Below, one piece after another: positions 7,982 to 18,826 of a DNA stretch of 64,000 nt; position 1 is the first letter of the stretch, and each line of letters opens with the position of its first letter. This DNA comes from Rhodocyclaceae bacterium (lineage in GTDB: Bacteria > Pseudomonadota > Gammaproteobacteria > Burkholderiales > Rhodocyclaceae): assembly GCA_016791115.1 (NCBI GenBank), contig JAEUNL010000073.1, positions 51,556-115,555 on the forward strand, written 5' to 3'. The notes below the pieces were generated by a model. It made no database searches. It was not told the DNA's origin and saw only the letters and a program-made list of their open reading frames with translations. Both the position numbers and the translations under genes were made by a program.

Positions 7982-9373
7982 CTAGTACGAACCCGGCGCG
8001 GCGAAGTTCTCGAACTTGGTGTATTCGCCGAGGAAAGTCAGGCGCACCGTGCCGATCGGGCCGTTACGCTGCTTGGCGATGATGATCTCGGCCGTCCCCT
8101 TGTCCGGGCTGTCGGGGTTGTAGACCTCGTCGCGGTAGATGAACTGGATCAGGTCGGCATCCTGCTCAATGGCGCCTGATTCACGCAGGTCGGACATCAC
8201 CGGTCGCTTGTTCGGCCGCTGCTCGACGTTGCGCGACAGCTGCGAAAGCGCGATCACCGGCACGTTGAGCTCCTTCGCCAAGCCTTTCACGGCACGCGAG
8301 ATCTCCGACAACTCGGTCGCGCGGTTCTCCGTATCGCGCACCGAGCTCATGAGCTGCAGGTAATCGATTACGATCAGGCCCAGCCTGCCGTACTGCCTGA
8401 ACAGCCGCCGCGAGCGGGCACGCAATTCGGTCGCGTTGAGCGCCGGCGTCTCGTCGATGTGGATCGGCGCCTCGTGCAGCTTGCCGAGCGCGAAGGTCAA
8501 GCGCGCCCATTCGTCGTCGTTGAGCCGCCCGGTGCGCACGCGATGCTGGTCGAGCTTGCCGATCGACGACAGAAAGCGCATCGCGAGCTGCGTACCCGGC
8601 ATTTCCATCGAGAAGATCGCGACCGGCTGCCCCATCTCGACGGCGACATGTTCCGCGATGTTCAGTGCGAACGCGGTCTTCCCCATCGACGGTCGGCCGG
8701 CGATGATGATCATGTCGCCCGGCTGCATGCCCGAAGTCTTCTGGTCCAGATCGGCGTAGCCGGTCGGCATGCCCGTGACATCGCTGCCGTCGCGCTCGCA
8801 CAACTCCTGAATGCGCTCGACGACCTGCGCCAGCAGCGGCTGGATGCCGACGAAGCCGGTATTCTGCCGCGCGCCCTGCTCTGCGATCTCGAAAACTCGC
8901 GCTTCGGCCTCGTCGAGAATCTGCTTGGCGTCCTTGCCCGCAGGGTTCAGGGCGCTCGACGCGATCTCGTCGCCCGCCGACACCAGTTTGCGCAGGATGG
9001 CACGCTCGCGCACGATCTCGGAGTAACGGCGGATATTGGCCGCAGAGGGCGTGTTGTTCGCGATTTCGCCCAGATACGCCAGGCCGCCCGCCTGCTCCGA
9101 CTCGTTGCTTTTCTCGAGCGATTCATACACGGTCACCACGTCCGCCGGGCGACCGACCTCGATCAGCTTCGCGATGTGACGGAATATGCGCCGGTGATCG
9201 TCGCGATAAAAGTCCACCTCCGCAACGATGTCCGCGATCTTGTCCCACGCCATGTTGTCGAGCAGCAGGCCGCCGATGAGGGATTGCTCGGCCTCGATGG
9301 AATGCGGCGGCAGGCGCAGCGCAGCGATCTGCGGATCGGCCGCAACGGACTGCAGGGTACGGGACTGGGCCAT
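7982..9373 (-). CDS. dnaB: Replicative DNA helicase DnaB
   Basis: 463 residues from the ATG at 9373; the frame is open further upstream, but MAQSRTLQSVAADPQIAALRLPPHS matches normal DnaB N termini. DnaB_N domain (SIEAEQSLIGGLLLD), linker, and RecA-like C-terminal domain with Walker A GRPSMGKTAFALNIA, Walker B VIDYLQLM, and the ALSQLSRNVEQRPNKRP and ESGAIEQDADL motifs. It unwinds DNA at the replication fork as a hexamer. Its position after rplI is the usual betaproteobacterial order, but a terminator at 9499-9523 separates the two, so it probably has its own promoter as well. Confidence 0.97.
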   Translation of the reverse strand: MAQSRTLQSVAADPQIAALRLPPHSIEAEQSLIGGLLLDNMAWDKIADIVAEVDFYRDDHRRIFRHIAKLIEVGRPADVVTVYESLEKSNESEQAGGLAYLGEIANNTPSAANIRRYSEIVRERAILRKLVSAGDEIASSALNPAGKDAKQILDEAEARVFEIAEQGARQNTGFVGIQPLLAQVVERIQELCERDGSDVTGMPTGYADLDQKTSGMQPGDMIIIAGRPSMGKTAFALNIAEHVAVEMGQPVAIFSMEMPGTQLAMRFLSSIGKLDQHRVRTGRLNDDEWARLTFALGKLHEAPIHIDETPALNATELRARSRRLFRQYGRLGLIVIDYLQLMSSVRDTENRATELSEISRAVKGLAKELNVPVIALSQLSRNVEQRPNKRPVMSDLRESGAIEQDADLIQFIYRDEVYNPDSPDKGTAEIIIAKQRNGPIGTVRLTFLGEYTKFENFAAPGSY

Positions 9374-9494
9374 GAAGGAACGATCTCTCGCGGATCTTGA
9401 AACCGAAGAGTCTACACGCGAGGCGGCCGGCTGCCGATAGAACAACCTGTGTGCAGCCTGTGGATAGGCTGTTGAAATGCGGCGAACACGCAAA

Positions 9495-9526
9495 AAAGAA
9501 AAGGGCCGCAACGCGGCCCTTTTTCT
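9495..9526 (-). terminator. Terminator after rplI
   Basis: GGGCCGC (9503-9509), loop AAC, GCGGCCC (9513-9519), flanked by A-rich and T-rich tracts on both sides, so it can work in either direction. Confidence 0.85.
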
Positions 9527-9551
9527 TTCTTTCTGCGCCCGCGGGTGCTGC

Positions 9552-10004
9552 TTACTGCTCGCCCAGCACCGACACGGTAATCGTGACGACCACGTCGCCA
9601 TGCAGCGCGACCTGGATGTGCTCGTCGCCCACTATCTTGAGCGGACCTTGCGGCAGGCGAACCATGGATTTCTCGACTGCGCTGTGGCCCTGGGCCTGCA
9701 ACGCTTCGGCGATGTCGGCAGTCGACACCGAACCGAACAGGCGGCCATCGACGCTCGCCTTGCGTGTGATCTGAACCGTCGTACCTTCGATCTTTTCGGC
9801 CAGCGACTGTGCACCGGCGAGCTTCTCGGCCTGCGCCTTTTCCAGCTCGGCACGCTTGGCTTCGAACACGGCCAGGTTCTCCGGCGTGACGCGCTTGGCC
9901 ATGCCGTGCGGAATCAGGTAGTTGCGCGCAAAGCCGTCCTTGACCTTGACGACGTCGCCGAGGTTGCCCAGGTTGGCGACCTTTTCCATCAGGATGATCT
10001 GCAT
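9552..10004 (-). CDS. rplI: 50S ribosomal protein L9
   Basis: 150 residues. The N-terminal L9 signature [30 protein letters not shown] is complete, followed by the long connecting helix and the C-terminal rRNA-binding domain. Last gene of the rpsF-priB-rpsR-rplI operon, 12 bp after rpsR, with AAGGAGAA in the gap as ribosome-binding site. Confidence 0.98.
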   Translation of the reverse strand: MQIILMEKVANLGNLGDVVKVKDGFARNYLIPHGMAKRVTPENLAVFEAKRAELEKAQAEKLAGAQSLAEKIEGTTVQITRKASVDGRLFGSVSTADIAEALQAQGHSAVEKSMVRLPQGPLKIVGDEHIQVALHGDVVVTITVSVLGEQ

Positions 10005-10016
10005 CTCGTGTTCTCC

Positions 10017-10295
10017 TTACAGGTGCAGGTCGGTGAAGGGCAGCAGCGCCAGGAAGCGCGCGCGCTTGATCGCCGTCGAAAGCTGGCGCTGGTAGCCGGT
10101 GCGGGTGCCCGTGATGCGGGCCGGCATGATCTTGGCGTTCTCGGTGATGAAGTCTTTCAACAGGTCGACATCCTTGTAGTCGATCCAGGTGATCTTCTCG
10201 GCAGAGAAGCGGCAGAACTTGCGCCGCTTGAACATGCTGCGGCCGCCGCGATCATCCTTGCGCTTGTTGGCCGTCTTGCTCGGTCTGAATGCCAT
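10017..10295 (-). CDS. rpsR: 30S ribosomal protein S18
   Basis: 92 residues from the ATG at 10295 ([13 protein letters not shown]), preceded by GGAAGG. Typical S18 core: [25 protein letters not shown], and [25 protein letters not shown]. Its first 44 bases overlap the end of priB, so the two are probably translationally coupled. Confidence 0.97.
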   Translation of the reverse strand: MAFRPSKTANKRKDDRGGRSMFKRRKFCRFSAEKITWIDYKDVDLLKDFITENAKIMPARITGTRTGYQRQLSTAIKRARFLALLPFTDLHL

Positions 10296-10608
10296 CTCGA
10301 TTTCCTTCCACAAATTCCATCTGCGTTATGTGCATCACCAGCCTTGCGCTGCGCAGGCTCTTCCTTGCGAGGAAGCCGGTGAGCCTCAATTGCGTTCCCA
10401 GTCCTGCCTGAGCGATCAGATGCGCCACCTGCCCCAGTGCCACCGCCTCGATTTCGCATTCGACCTCTCGCGGGTGCCCCGCTTCGATCTGCCGCGACTG
10501 GTGGTGCAGCTTGCAATTCCTTGCCGGAACCCCGGCGGGCGTCATCCTCGGTGCGGCGATCTCCACCAGGCGGCCGGTCAGCCGCAACTGGTTATCCGGA
10601 TCGCTCAC
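10252..10608 (-). CDS. priB: Primosomal replication protein N, PriB
   Basis: 118 residues from a GTG at 10608. OB-fold single-strand-binding protein of replication restart: [65 protein letters not shown]. It is somewhat longer than the 104-residue E. coli protein; the extra C-terminal Gln-rich tail ([11 protein letters not shown]) is encoded inside rpsR. Placed between rpsF and rpsR as in most beta- and gammaproteobacteria. Confidence 0.93.
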   Translation of the reverse strand: MSDPDNQLRLTGRLVEIAAPRMTPAGVPARNCKLHHQSRQIEAGHPREVECEIEAVALGQVAHLIAQAGLGTQLRLTGFLARKSLRSARLVMHITQMEFVEGNRDGIQTEQDGQQAQG

Positions 10609-10615
10609 GCCGCGT

Positions 10616-11002
10616 TCAGGCTGCAGGTTGCGGCGCCTCTTCGGCCTTCTCCTCGACCGGCGCTGGCGTCAGCGACTTCGCCTTCTCTTCCTTCATCATC
10701 GGAGAGGGCGTCGTGATCGCCTTGTCCATCTTGATCGTCAGGTGGCGCAGAACGGCGTCGTTGAACTTGAAGGCGTGCTCGAGTTCGCCCAGCGTCTCGC
10801 CGTCGCACTCGATGTTCATCAGGACGTAGTGGGCCTTGTGCACCTTCTGGATCGGGTAGGCCAGCTGGCGGCGCCCCCAGTCCTCGAGGCGATGGATCTT
10901 GCCCGACTTGCCGGTGACGAGCGTCTTGTAGCGCTCGATCATCGCCGGGACCTGTTCGGACTGGTCCGGATGCACGATGAAAACGATTTCGTAATGTCGC
11001 AT
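10616..11002 (-). CDS. rpsF: 30S ribosomal protein S6
   Basis: 128 residues. [25 protein letters not shown], then [27 protein letters not shown] and a C-terminal Ala/Glu/Lys-rich tail typical of S6. First gene of its operon; AAAAGGAGATT is the ribosome-binding site. Confidence 0.98.
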   Translation of the reverse strand: MRHYEIVFIVHPDQSEQVPAMIERYKTLVTGKSGKIHRLEDWGRRQLAYPIQKVHKAHYVLMNIECDGETLGELEHAFKFNDAVLRHLTIKMDKAITTPSPMMKEEKAKSLTPAPVEEKAEEAPQPAA

Positions 11003-11070
11003 GTAATCTCCTTTTGGCTGTTCAGCCCCCCGGCATGCGTTTCCGGTGGGGCAAGGGTGGAAAGCCGAAT

Positions 11071-11099
11071 ATTATAACCTGATTCGCGATACGGCTCAA
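11071..11099 (-). promoter_or_regulatory. Promoter of the rpsF operon
   Basis: On the minus strand, TTGAGC (11094-11099), a 17-bp spacer, and TATAAT (11071-11076), about 70 bp before rpsF. Confidence 0.75.
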
Positions 11100-11275
11100 T
11101 GCGTTGGCCAGCCTGGCGGAACATCCGGGCACGCCGCGCGGCGTGCCCGGACCAGGCCCCCTCTCCGTGGCCTGCCCGCCGTGTCACCGCGCTTGGAACG
11201 GCGAGCGCCATGCCTCATACTGAATCCAGGTGCGGTCCAGCTTGCGCCCCTGGGGAGCGGCGCAGGAGTCTTGGA

Positions 11276-12829
11276 ATGCCCATTCCACGTGAATTGCTCG
11301 ACGCGCTGAAGGCACGGCGGGAAGCCGCGCTTGCCGGTGGCGGCGCGCAGAAGCTTGCAGAACGCCGTGCCATCGGCTTGCTCGGTGCGCGCGAACGGCT
11401 CGACGCGCTGTTCGACCCCGGCACCTTCCAGGAATCCGGCATGCACGTGCGCCACGGCGCAAGGCAGTTCGGTCTGGAGGGCAAGGACATTCCGGCCGAC
11501 GGCGTGATCACCGGAAGCGGCTACATCGGCGGACAGCAGGTCGCCGCGCTCAGTCAGGACTTCACCGCATGCGCCGGCACGCTGGGCAAGGCCCACGCGA
11601 AGAAGATCGTGCGCCTGATGCGCTACGCGCTGAAGAACGGCGTGCCGCTGGTTGCGTTCCAGGACTCGGGGGGCGCACGCATACAGGAGGGCGTGGATGC
11701 CCTCTCCGGTTACGGCGAGGTGTTCTACAACAACGTGCTCGCCTCGGGAGTGATTCCGCAGATCGCGCTGGTGCTCGGCCCCTGCGCCGGTGGCGCCGCC
11801 TATTCGCCGGCGCTGATGGACTTCATCGTCATGACGCGCCGGCACGCGCACATGTTCATCACCGGGCCGGATGTCATCAAGACCGTCACCGGCCGCAGCG
11901 TCGGCATGGATGAGGTCGGCGGTGCCGAGATGCATGCCGGGATAAGCGGCAATGTCCATTTCCTGGCCGATGACGACGCCCATGCGATCCGTATCGCGCA
12001 GCAGTTGCTGGCCTACCTGCCGGCCAACAACACCGAGGATCCGCCGCACCGCCTGGACGGCGACATCGTGCTGGAGCGCGACGAGGCCCTGAACCGCCTG
12101 ATTCCGGACGACACCGCCGAACCGATGGACGTGCGCCGGGTCATCGCCCGCCTCGTCGACGACGGCGAAATGCTCGAAGTGCACGCCAGCTGGGCTCGCA
12201 ACATCATCGTGGGCTTCGCCCGCATCGAGGGTGTGGTCGTCGGCCTGGTGGCCAATCAGCCATCACACCTGGCAGGCGCGCTCGACATCGATGCGGCCGA
12301 CAAGGCGGCGCGCTTCATTCGCTTCTGCAATGCCTTCAACACGCCGCTGGTCACGCTGGTGGACGTGCCCGGGTTCCTGCCCGGGGTCGAGCAGGAACGT
12401 GGCGGCATCATCCGACACGGCGCCAAGCTGTTGTTCGCTTACGCGGCGAGCACCGTGCCCAAGCTCACCGTGATCCTGCGCAAGGCCTACGGCGGTTCCT
12501 ACCTCGCGATGTGCAGCCAGGAGATGGGCGCGGATTTCGTGTTCGCCTGGCCGACCGCCGAGATCGCGGTGATGGGCGCCGAAGGCGCGGTCAACCTGCT
12601 TTACCGCAAGGAGTTGGCCGAGGCGGCCGACCGGCGGGCGCGCATGGCCGAGCTCGTCGCCCGGTATCGCGGGGAGTTCGCCTCGCCCTATCTGTCCGCC
12701 TCGCGCGGCTACATCACCGACGTGATCGAGCCGGCGGAAACGCGATCGGCGCTGGCGCTGGCGCTGCGCAAGACCCTGGACAAACGCGAGCTGCGTCCCG
12801 CCAAGAAGCACGGCAACGTGCCCTTGTGA
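11276..12829 (+). CDS. mmdA: Acyl-CoA carboxyltransferase, alpha subunit of a Na+-pumping methylmalonyl-CoA decarboxylase
   Basis: 517 residues from the ATG at 11276 (MPIPRELLDAL), with AGGAG at 11264. Crotonase-like carboxyltransferase with both halves visible: DSGGARIQEGVDALSGYGEVF and GPCAGGAAYSPALMDFIVM in the N half, DVPGFLPGVEQE and YGGSYLAMCSQEMGAD in the C half. It moves the carboxyl group from the acyl-CoA to biotin. The same fold serves propionyl-CoA carboxylase, but the OadG-like, biotin-carrier and MmdB genes that follow point to the membrane decarboxylase that pumps sodium. Methylmalonyl-CoA is the likeliest substrate by size and operon; glutaconyl-CoA is an alternative. Confidence 0.85.
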   Translation: MPIPRELLDALKARREAALAGGGAQKLAERRAIGLLGARERLDALFDPGTFQESGMHVRHGARQFGLEGKDIPADGVITGSGYIGGQQVAALSQDFTACAGTLGKAHAKKIVRLMRYALKNGVPLVAFQDSGGARIQEGVDALSGYGEVFYNNVLASGVIPQIALVLGPCAGGAAYSPALMDFIVMTRRHAHMFITGPDVIKTVTGRSVGMDEVGGAEMHAGISGNVHFLADDDAHAIRIAQQLLAYLPANNTEDPPHRLDGDIVLERDEALNRLIPDDTAEPMDVRRVIARLVDDGEMLEVHASWARNIIVGFARIEGVVVGLVANQPSHLAGALDIDAADKAARFIRFCNAFNTPLVTLVDVPGFLPGVEQERGGIIRHGAKLLFAYAASTVPKLTVILRKAYGGSYLAMCSQEMGADFVFAWPTAEIAVMGAEGAVNLLYRKELAEAADRRARMAELVARYRGEFASPYLSASRGYITDVIEPAETRSALALALRKTLDKRELRPAKKHGNVPL

Positions 12830-12840
12830 GCCCGGCCACG

Positions 12841-13167
12841 ATGCTGCTGACCGCCCTGCAGACCTACGCCCTCGCGATCGCGGTTTCGCTCGGCGTGGCC
12901 GCGCTGATACGCGCCATTGTCGTCGTGCTCGGTGCGCTGGATCGCGTGCGTGGTCAGTCGCCCGCCGCCGAACCACCCGCCGTCGCAACGAGCGATGGCG
13001 CGGTTCCGCCTGCGCATCTTGCCGCCATCGCGGCGGCCGTCCATGCGACGCTCGGTGCACATCGCATCGTGCATATCCACGATGCCCACCGGCACGAGGG
13101 CTGGGTCGCCGAGGGGCGTCGGGCGCAACATCACACGCGCGGTCCCGCGCACCACCCGCACCGATAA
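12841..13167 (+). CDS. OadG-family small membrane subunit of the decarboxylase
   Basis: A 108-residue protein (ATG at 12841; a GTG at 12826 overlapping the mmdA stop would add five residues). One transmembrane helix near the N terminus (LQTYALAIAVSLGVAALI), an Ala/Pro linker, and a His-rich tail (HRHEGWVAEGRR, HHPHR) as in the OadG/MmdD subunit, which holds the complex together and may bind zinc. Weakly conserved in sequence, so the call rests mostly on the operon and the layout. Confidence 0.72.
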   Translation: MLLTALQTYALAIAVSLGVAALIRAIVVVLGALDRVRGQSPAAEPPAVATSDGAVPPAHLAAIAAAVHATLGAHRIVHIHDAHRHEGWVAEGRRAQHHTRGPAHHPHR

Positions 13168-13183
13168 AGGGGAGCGCGAAACC

Positions 13184-13564
13184 ATGGAAAAGCGATTCCG
13201 CATCACGGTGGATGGCCATCCCTATCTGGTCACCGTCGAGGATCTGAGCGAGGGCGCCAACCGGCTTTACCCGGAACCGGGCAGCATGCACGTCGCACCG
13301 GCGCAGCCCGGTCCGGCAGCGCCGCCGCAAGTCGCGCGCCCGCCTGCCGGACCGGGGGACGTCGTCACGCCGCTGGCCGGGGTGGTCGAGTCGATCGCAG
13401 TGACGGTCGGCCAGACGGTGGCGCAGGGCGAACGCGTCGCCACCATCGAGGCGATGAAGATGAAGACCCCGGTCGTCGCCCACCGCCCGGGCACCGTCGC
13501 GTCGATCGCGGCGCGGCCCGGCGACGCGCTGGAAGCCGGCCATACGCTGCTGGTGCTGGGCTGA
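13184..13564 (+). CDS. mmdC: Biotin carrier subunit of the decarboxylase
   Basis: 126 residues starting at the ATG at 13184 after AAAGGGGAG. A short N-terminal domain (KRFRITVDGHPYLVTVED), a Pro/Ala-rich linker and a C-terminal biotinyl domain with the biotinylation site EAMKMKT. It carries the carboxyl group from MmdA to MmdB. The Pro/Ala linker gives the swing needed to reach both subunits. Confidence 0.9.
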   Translation: MEKRFRITVDGHPYLVTVEDLSEGANRLYPEPGSMHVAPAQPGPAAPPQVARPPAGPGDVVTPLAGVVESIAVTVGQTVAQGERVATIEAMKMKTPVVAHRPGTVASIAARPGDALEAGHTLLVLG

Positions 13565-13569
13565 GCGCG

Positions 13570-14778
13570 TTGGACGGCCTGCACCTGCTCGACATCTTCC
13601 AGGGTATCGCCACCCTGATGGCGGCCGAGTCGAAGCTGTTCTGGGGCCGCATCGGCCTGATGGTGCTCGGCCTGCTGCTGATCTACCTCGGCCGCAAGGG
13701 CGTGCTCGAGGCACTGCTGATGATTCCGATGGGCCTGGGCATGGCCGCCGTCAATGCCGGGGTGATGTTCATCGACGCCGGCCGACCCGGCACGCTGTTC
13801 GTCGATCCGCTCGTCAGCGGCACCGAGGTGACGATGAGCGCACTGCAGATCGACTGGCTGCAGCCGATCTACACCTTCATGTTCAGCAACGGCCTGATCG
13901 CCTGCCTGGTGTTCATGGGCATCGGCGTGCTGCTTGACGTCGGCTTCGTCATGGTGCGGCCGTTCCAGAGCATGATCCTCGCGCTGTGCGCCGAACTCGG
14001 CACCATCGCCACGCTGCCGATCGCCGTCGCGCTCGGCATGACGCCGCAGCAGGGGGCAGCGGTCGCCCTGATCGGCGGCGCCGACGGCCCGATGGTGTTG
14101 TTCGCCTCGCTGGTGCTGGCAAAGGATCTGTTCGTGCCGATCACCGTGGTCGGCTACCTGTATCTCGGGCTGACCTACGGCGCCTATCCCTGGCTGATCA
14201 AGGCGCTGATCCCGCGACGCCTGCGCGGCATCGCGATGCCGCCCGAACCGCCGGGGAAACCGATCACCGCCGGCCAGAAGCTCGCTTTCGCGGTGATCGC
14301 CTGCATCGTGCTCTGCCTGCTGTTTCCGGTTGCGGCACCGCTGTTCTTTTCGCTGTTCCTCGGTGTTGCGGTACGTGAAAGCGGGCTGGCGAACTTCCGC
14401 GCGTTGCTGGGCGAAACCGTGCTCTACGGCGCCACCTTCTTCCTCGGCCTCACGCTCGGCATCCTGTGCGAGGCGGGCACCATCCTCGAACCGGTGGTGC
14501 TCAAGCTGTTGCTGCTCGGCATGCTGGCGCTGACGCTCGGCGCGCTCGGCGGCATTGCCGGCGGTTACCTGCTCTATTTCTGGAGCGGCGGCCGCTTCAA
14601 TCCGATGATCGGGGTAGCCGGCGTGAGCTGCGTGCCGACCACCGCCAAGCTGGTCCAGAAGATCGCCAGCGAGGCCAACCCGGCCGCCGTGATCCTCCCC
14701 CACGCGCTCGGCGCCAACATTAGCGGCGTCATCACTACCGCGATCATCGCGGGCATCTACATTGCCGTTCTGAGATAG
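13570..14778 (+). CDS. mmdB: Na+-translocating decarboxylase beta subunit
   Basis: 402 residues from a TTG at 13570 (LDGLHLLDIFQGIATL), which matches family N termini better than the ATG at 13618. Integral membrane protein with about nine helices. It contains the conserved GGADGPMVLFASLVLAKDL, with the Asp that binds sodium, GVAGVSCVPTTAKLVQK and GANISGVITTAIIAG near the end. It decarboxylates carboxybiotin and pumps sodium out. Starts five bases after the mmdC stop; last gene of the operon. Confidence 0.92.
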   Translation: MDGLHLLDIFQGIATLMAAESKLFWGRIGLMVLGLLLIYLGRKGVLEALLMIPMGLGMAAVNAGVMFIDAGRPGTLFVDPLVSGTEVTMSALQIDWLQPIYTFMFSNGLIACLVFMGIGVLLDVGFVMVRPFQSMILALCAELGTIATLPIAVALGMTPQQGAAVALIGGADGPMVLFASLVLAKDLFVPITVVGYLYLGLTYGAYPWLIKALIPRRLRGIAMPPEPPGKPITAGQKLAFAVIACIVLCLLFPVAAPLFFSLFLGVAVRESGLANFRALLGETVLYGATFFLGLTLGILCEAGTILEPVVLKLLLLGMLALTLGALGGIAGGYLLYFWSGGRFNPMIGVAGVSCVPTTAKLVQKIASEANPAAVILPHALGANISGVITTAIIAGIYIAVLR

Positions 14779-16416
<1,638 letters not shown>

Positions 16417-16840
16417 ACCCCTGACGCGCACGCCGCGGGCCGCCACTCGGGCTCGCGGCGGCATCGCGCCGTTCGGCTCCAGCCGGGCAGGCGCAACGCT
16501 GCATCCCTTGCTTCGGAACGGTGCGTTTCAACCACCGGCAGCCCGGGAAGGCGCATCGACAGGCGCTCTCCAGGCACACGAGCCGGCGAGGCAGTCACCA
16601 AGCGGCTCCTGCAGCATGCAGCCCCGGGACGCCCTATCCATGCGGGCTCCAGACGTATCGCCAACCGCGCTTCGCAACACCGTCCACCGCGTCGCCCGCG
16701 CGCCGACCCGCCGCATGGTCAGCATACGGGTCGAACCGGGGAACGACATCGCGGCCTTGCGAACGCGATCGGGTAATGCGCCGAGCCGACGGGTCGGATC
16801 GGGCGCCCCGCGCTGCCACGGCAGCGGGGGCATCAGGACA
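16417..16840. other. Intergenic region holding a REP-like repeat
   Basis: 424 bp between convergent gdhA and the isocitrate dehydrogenase gene. A 110-bp repeat copy lies at 16544-16653; nothing else is recognised. Confidence 0.5.
16544..16653. repeat. REP-like palindromic repeat, copy C
   Basis: Its left end, GGAAGGCGCATCGACAGG followed by CGCTCTCCAG, matches the left end of copy D at 28 of 32 positions. Its right end, CCTATCCATGCGGGCTCCAG, is the inverted counterpart. The centre holds CTGCAGCATGCAG. Confidence 0.65.
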
Positions 16841-17869
16841 TCAGCCGTTCTTGATGCGGCTGACGATGGCGTCGGTCAGTTGCTTGGTGCTGGCCTTGCC
16901 GCCGAGGTCGCCGGTGCGCACGTTGTCGGTGATGAGCGTGGCGCTGATCGCGGTGCGCAGGCGGTCGCCGAGATCCTGGCGCTTGACGTGGTCAAGCATC
17001 ATCGCGGCAGCCAGCATCAGGGCGATCGGGTTGGCGATGCCCTTGCCAGCGATGTCGGGCGCTGAACCGTGCACCGCCTCGAAGATCGCGGCGTGCTCGC
17101 CGATGTTGCCGCCCGGCGCCATGCCGAGGCCACCGACCAGGCCGGCGATCAGGTCCGACAGGATGTCGCCGAACAGGTTGGTGGTGACGAGCGTGTCGAA
17201 CTGCCACGGATTCATCACCAGTTTCATCGCGCAGGCGTCGATGATCACCTCGTCCATCAGGATCTTGCCCTTGTACTTCTCTTCGTACATCTGGCGCGCG
17301 GTTTCGAGGAAGATGCCGGTCAGTGCCTTCATGATGTTGGCCTTGTGGACCACCGTCACCTTCTTGCGGCCGTGCGAGATGGCGTACTCGAAGGCGTACT
17401 CGAGGATGTGGCGCGCGCCCTGGCGCGTGTTCACGCCGGTGGCGATGGCCACCGCATGCGGGTCGCCGTCGATCGGGATGAAGTGCTCGTAGCCCATGTA
17501 GAGGCCTTCGTTGTTCTCGCGCAGCAGCACCAGGTCGATGTTGTCGTAGCGGCCGCCGGGGATCAGCGTCTTGACCGGACGCACGTTGGCGTAGAGCTTG
17601 AACTCCTCGCGCAGGCGCACGTTCGACGAGCGGTAGCCGCCGCCGACCGGGGTTTCGAGCGGCCCTTTGAGGGCGAGCCGGGTCTTGCGGATGCTGTCCA
17701 GCGTGGCCTGGGGCAACGGGTCGCCCGCGGTCGTGACGCCGCCCATGCCGGCCACGGCCGATTCCCACTCGAACGGCGCGTCGAGCGCATCGAGCGCGGC
17801 AAGCGTGGCGTCCATGATCTCCGGCCCAATGCCGTCGCCGGCGATCAGGGTGGCGGGTATGCGTGTCAT
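16841..17869 (-). CDS. NAD-dependent isocitrate dehydrogenase
   Basis: 342 residues of the isocitrate/isopropylmalate dehydrogenase family: IAGDGIGPEIM, RSSNVRLREEFKLYANVRPVK, ENNEGLYMGYEH, the metal-binding DEVIIDACAM and LFGDILSDLIAGLVGGLGMAPGGNIG, and EAVHGSAPDIAGKGIANP. Size and the arginine-rich substrate loop fit the homodimeric NAD-type isocitrate dehydrogenase found in many betaproteobacteria rather than LeuB. It makes 2-oxoglutarate, which the neighbouring convergent gdhA can use. The 220 bp upstream to dnaQ hold no gene. Confidence 0.88.
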   Translation of the reverse strand: MTRIPATLIAGDGIGPEIMDATLAALDALDAPFEWESAVAGMGGVTTAGDPLPQATLDSIRKTRLALKGPLETPVGGGYRSSNVRLREEFKLYANVRPVKTLIPGGRYDNIDLVLLRENNEGLYMGYEHFIPIDGDPHAVAIATGVNTRQGARHILEYAFEYAISHGRKKVTVVHKANIMKALTGIFLETARQMYEEKYKGKILMDEVIIDACAMKLVMNPWQFDTLVTTNLFGDILSDLIAGLVGGLGMAPGGNIGEHAAIFEAVHGSAPDIAGKGIANPIALMLAAAMMLDHVKRQDLGDRLRTAISATLITDNVRTGDLGGKASTKQLTDAIVSRIKNG

Positions 17870-18089
17870 TCGGTATCTCCCTCTAACGTTTTCGACTGCC
17901 TGTGTAATCGCCGCCGGGCGGTTGGCCCGCGGCGGGCTTGCGTCCGCTGGCTGCCCTGCGCAAGGATCGCTTGCGCCGGCTCTGCCTGCGGCTCTTGTCG
18001 TGGGGCATCGCTTGCAGCCGGTTTCGGCCGGGTGCGCGAGAAGCCCGCGTCTCCTATCCTATCTTCCCGTTCGGGCGCTTACGCAGCGC

Positions 18090-18809
18090 TTACACGCCCG
18101 CCCCACCTTCGACCACGGGCCGCCAGACGCAGCGCCCCTTCGCCTCCCTGGTGATCTCGTCGAGCAGCTTCTCGTGCGCGGCAAGTTCATCCTCGTTCGC
18201 ACACAACACGCGCAAAGGCACGCGCTCGGCCGGCGAACCGTTACCTGTCTCCGGCGCAGCGGGCGGCAAATCCAGATCCATGACGAGCGATTCCTGGCCG
18301 CGCGTCATCGCCAGATACACTTCCGCCAACAGTTCCGCGTCGAGCAGCGCCCCGTGCAGCGTGCGGCCGGAGTTGTCGATCCCGTGGCGTTCGCACAACA
18401 CGTCGAGCGAGGCGCGCTTGCCGGGGTTGAGTTCCTTGGCGAGCTTCAGGGTGTCGACCACGCCGCCGCACACCTCCGCCAGCGGCGCCATGCCGAGCAG
18501 GCCCAGTTCGTTGTCGAGAAAGCCGACGTCGAACGCCGCATTGTGGATGACCAGCTCCGCCCCGCGAATGACATCGATCAATTCGACCGCGATCTCGCCG
18601 AAGCGCGGCTTGTCGGCAAGGAACTCGGCGGTAATGCCGTGCACCGCCTGCGCGCCCGGATCGATCTCGCGCCCGGGATTGAGGTAGCAGTGGAACCGCC
18701 TGCCGGTGAGCTTGCGGCCGACGATCTCGACGCAACCGATCTCGATCACGCGGTGGCCCTGCTGCCATTCGAGGCCGGTGGTTTCGGTATCCAGCACGAT
18801 CTGGCGCAT
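18090..18809 (-). CDS. dnaQ: DNA polymerase III epsilon subunit (3'-5' exonuclease)
   Basis: 239 residues from the ATG at 18809 (MRQIVLDTETTGLEWQQG). DEDDh exonuclease with ExoI DTETTG, ExoII HNAAFDVGFLDNEL and ExoIII HGALLDAELLAEVYLAM, and a C-terminal tail for binding the alpha subunit. It proofreads during replication. It follows rnhA by 17 bp in the same direction, the classic rnhA-dnaQ pairing (divergent in E. coli, co-directional here). Confidence 0.95.
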   Translation of the reverse strand: MRQIVLDTETTGLEWQQGHRVIEIGCVEIVGRKLTGRRFHCYLNPGREIDPGAQAVHGITAEFLADKPRFGEIAVELIDVIRGAELVIHNAAFDVGFLDNELGLLGMAPLAEVCGGVVDTLKLAKELNPGKRASLDVLCERHGIDNSGRTLHGALLDAELLAEVYLAMTRGQESLVMDLDLPPAAPETGNGSPAERVPLRVLCANEDELAAHEKLLDEITREAKGRCVWRPVVEGGAGV

Positions 18810-18826
18810 CGGGTGATTCTCCCTTC

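Noticed and set aside
17870..18089. Possible small gene between isocitrate dehydrogenase and dnaQ
   Set aside because: No frame has a start with a ribosome-binding site; the sequence is GC-rich with weak hairpins only.
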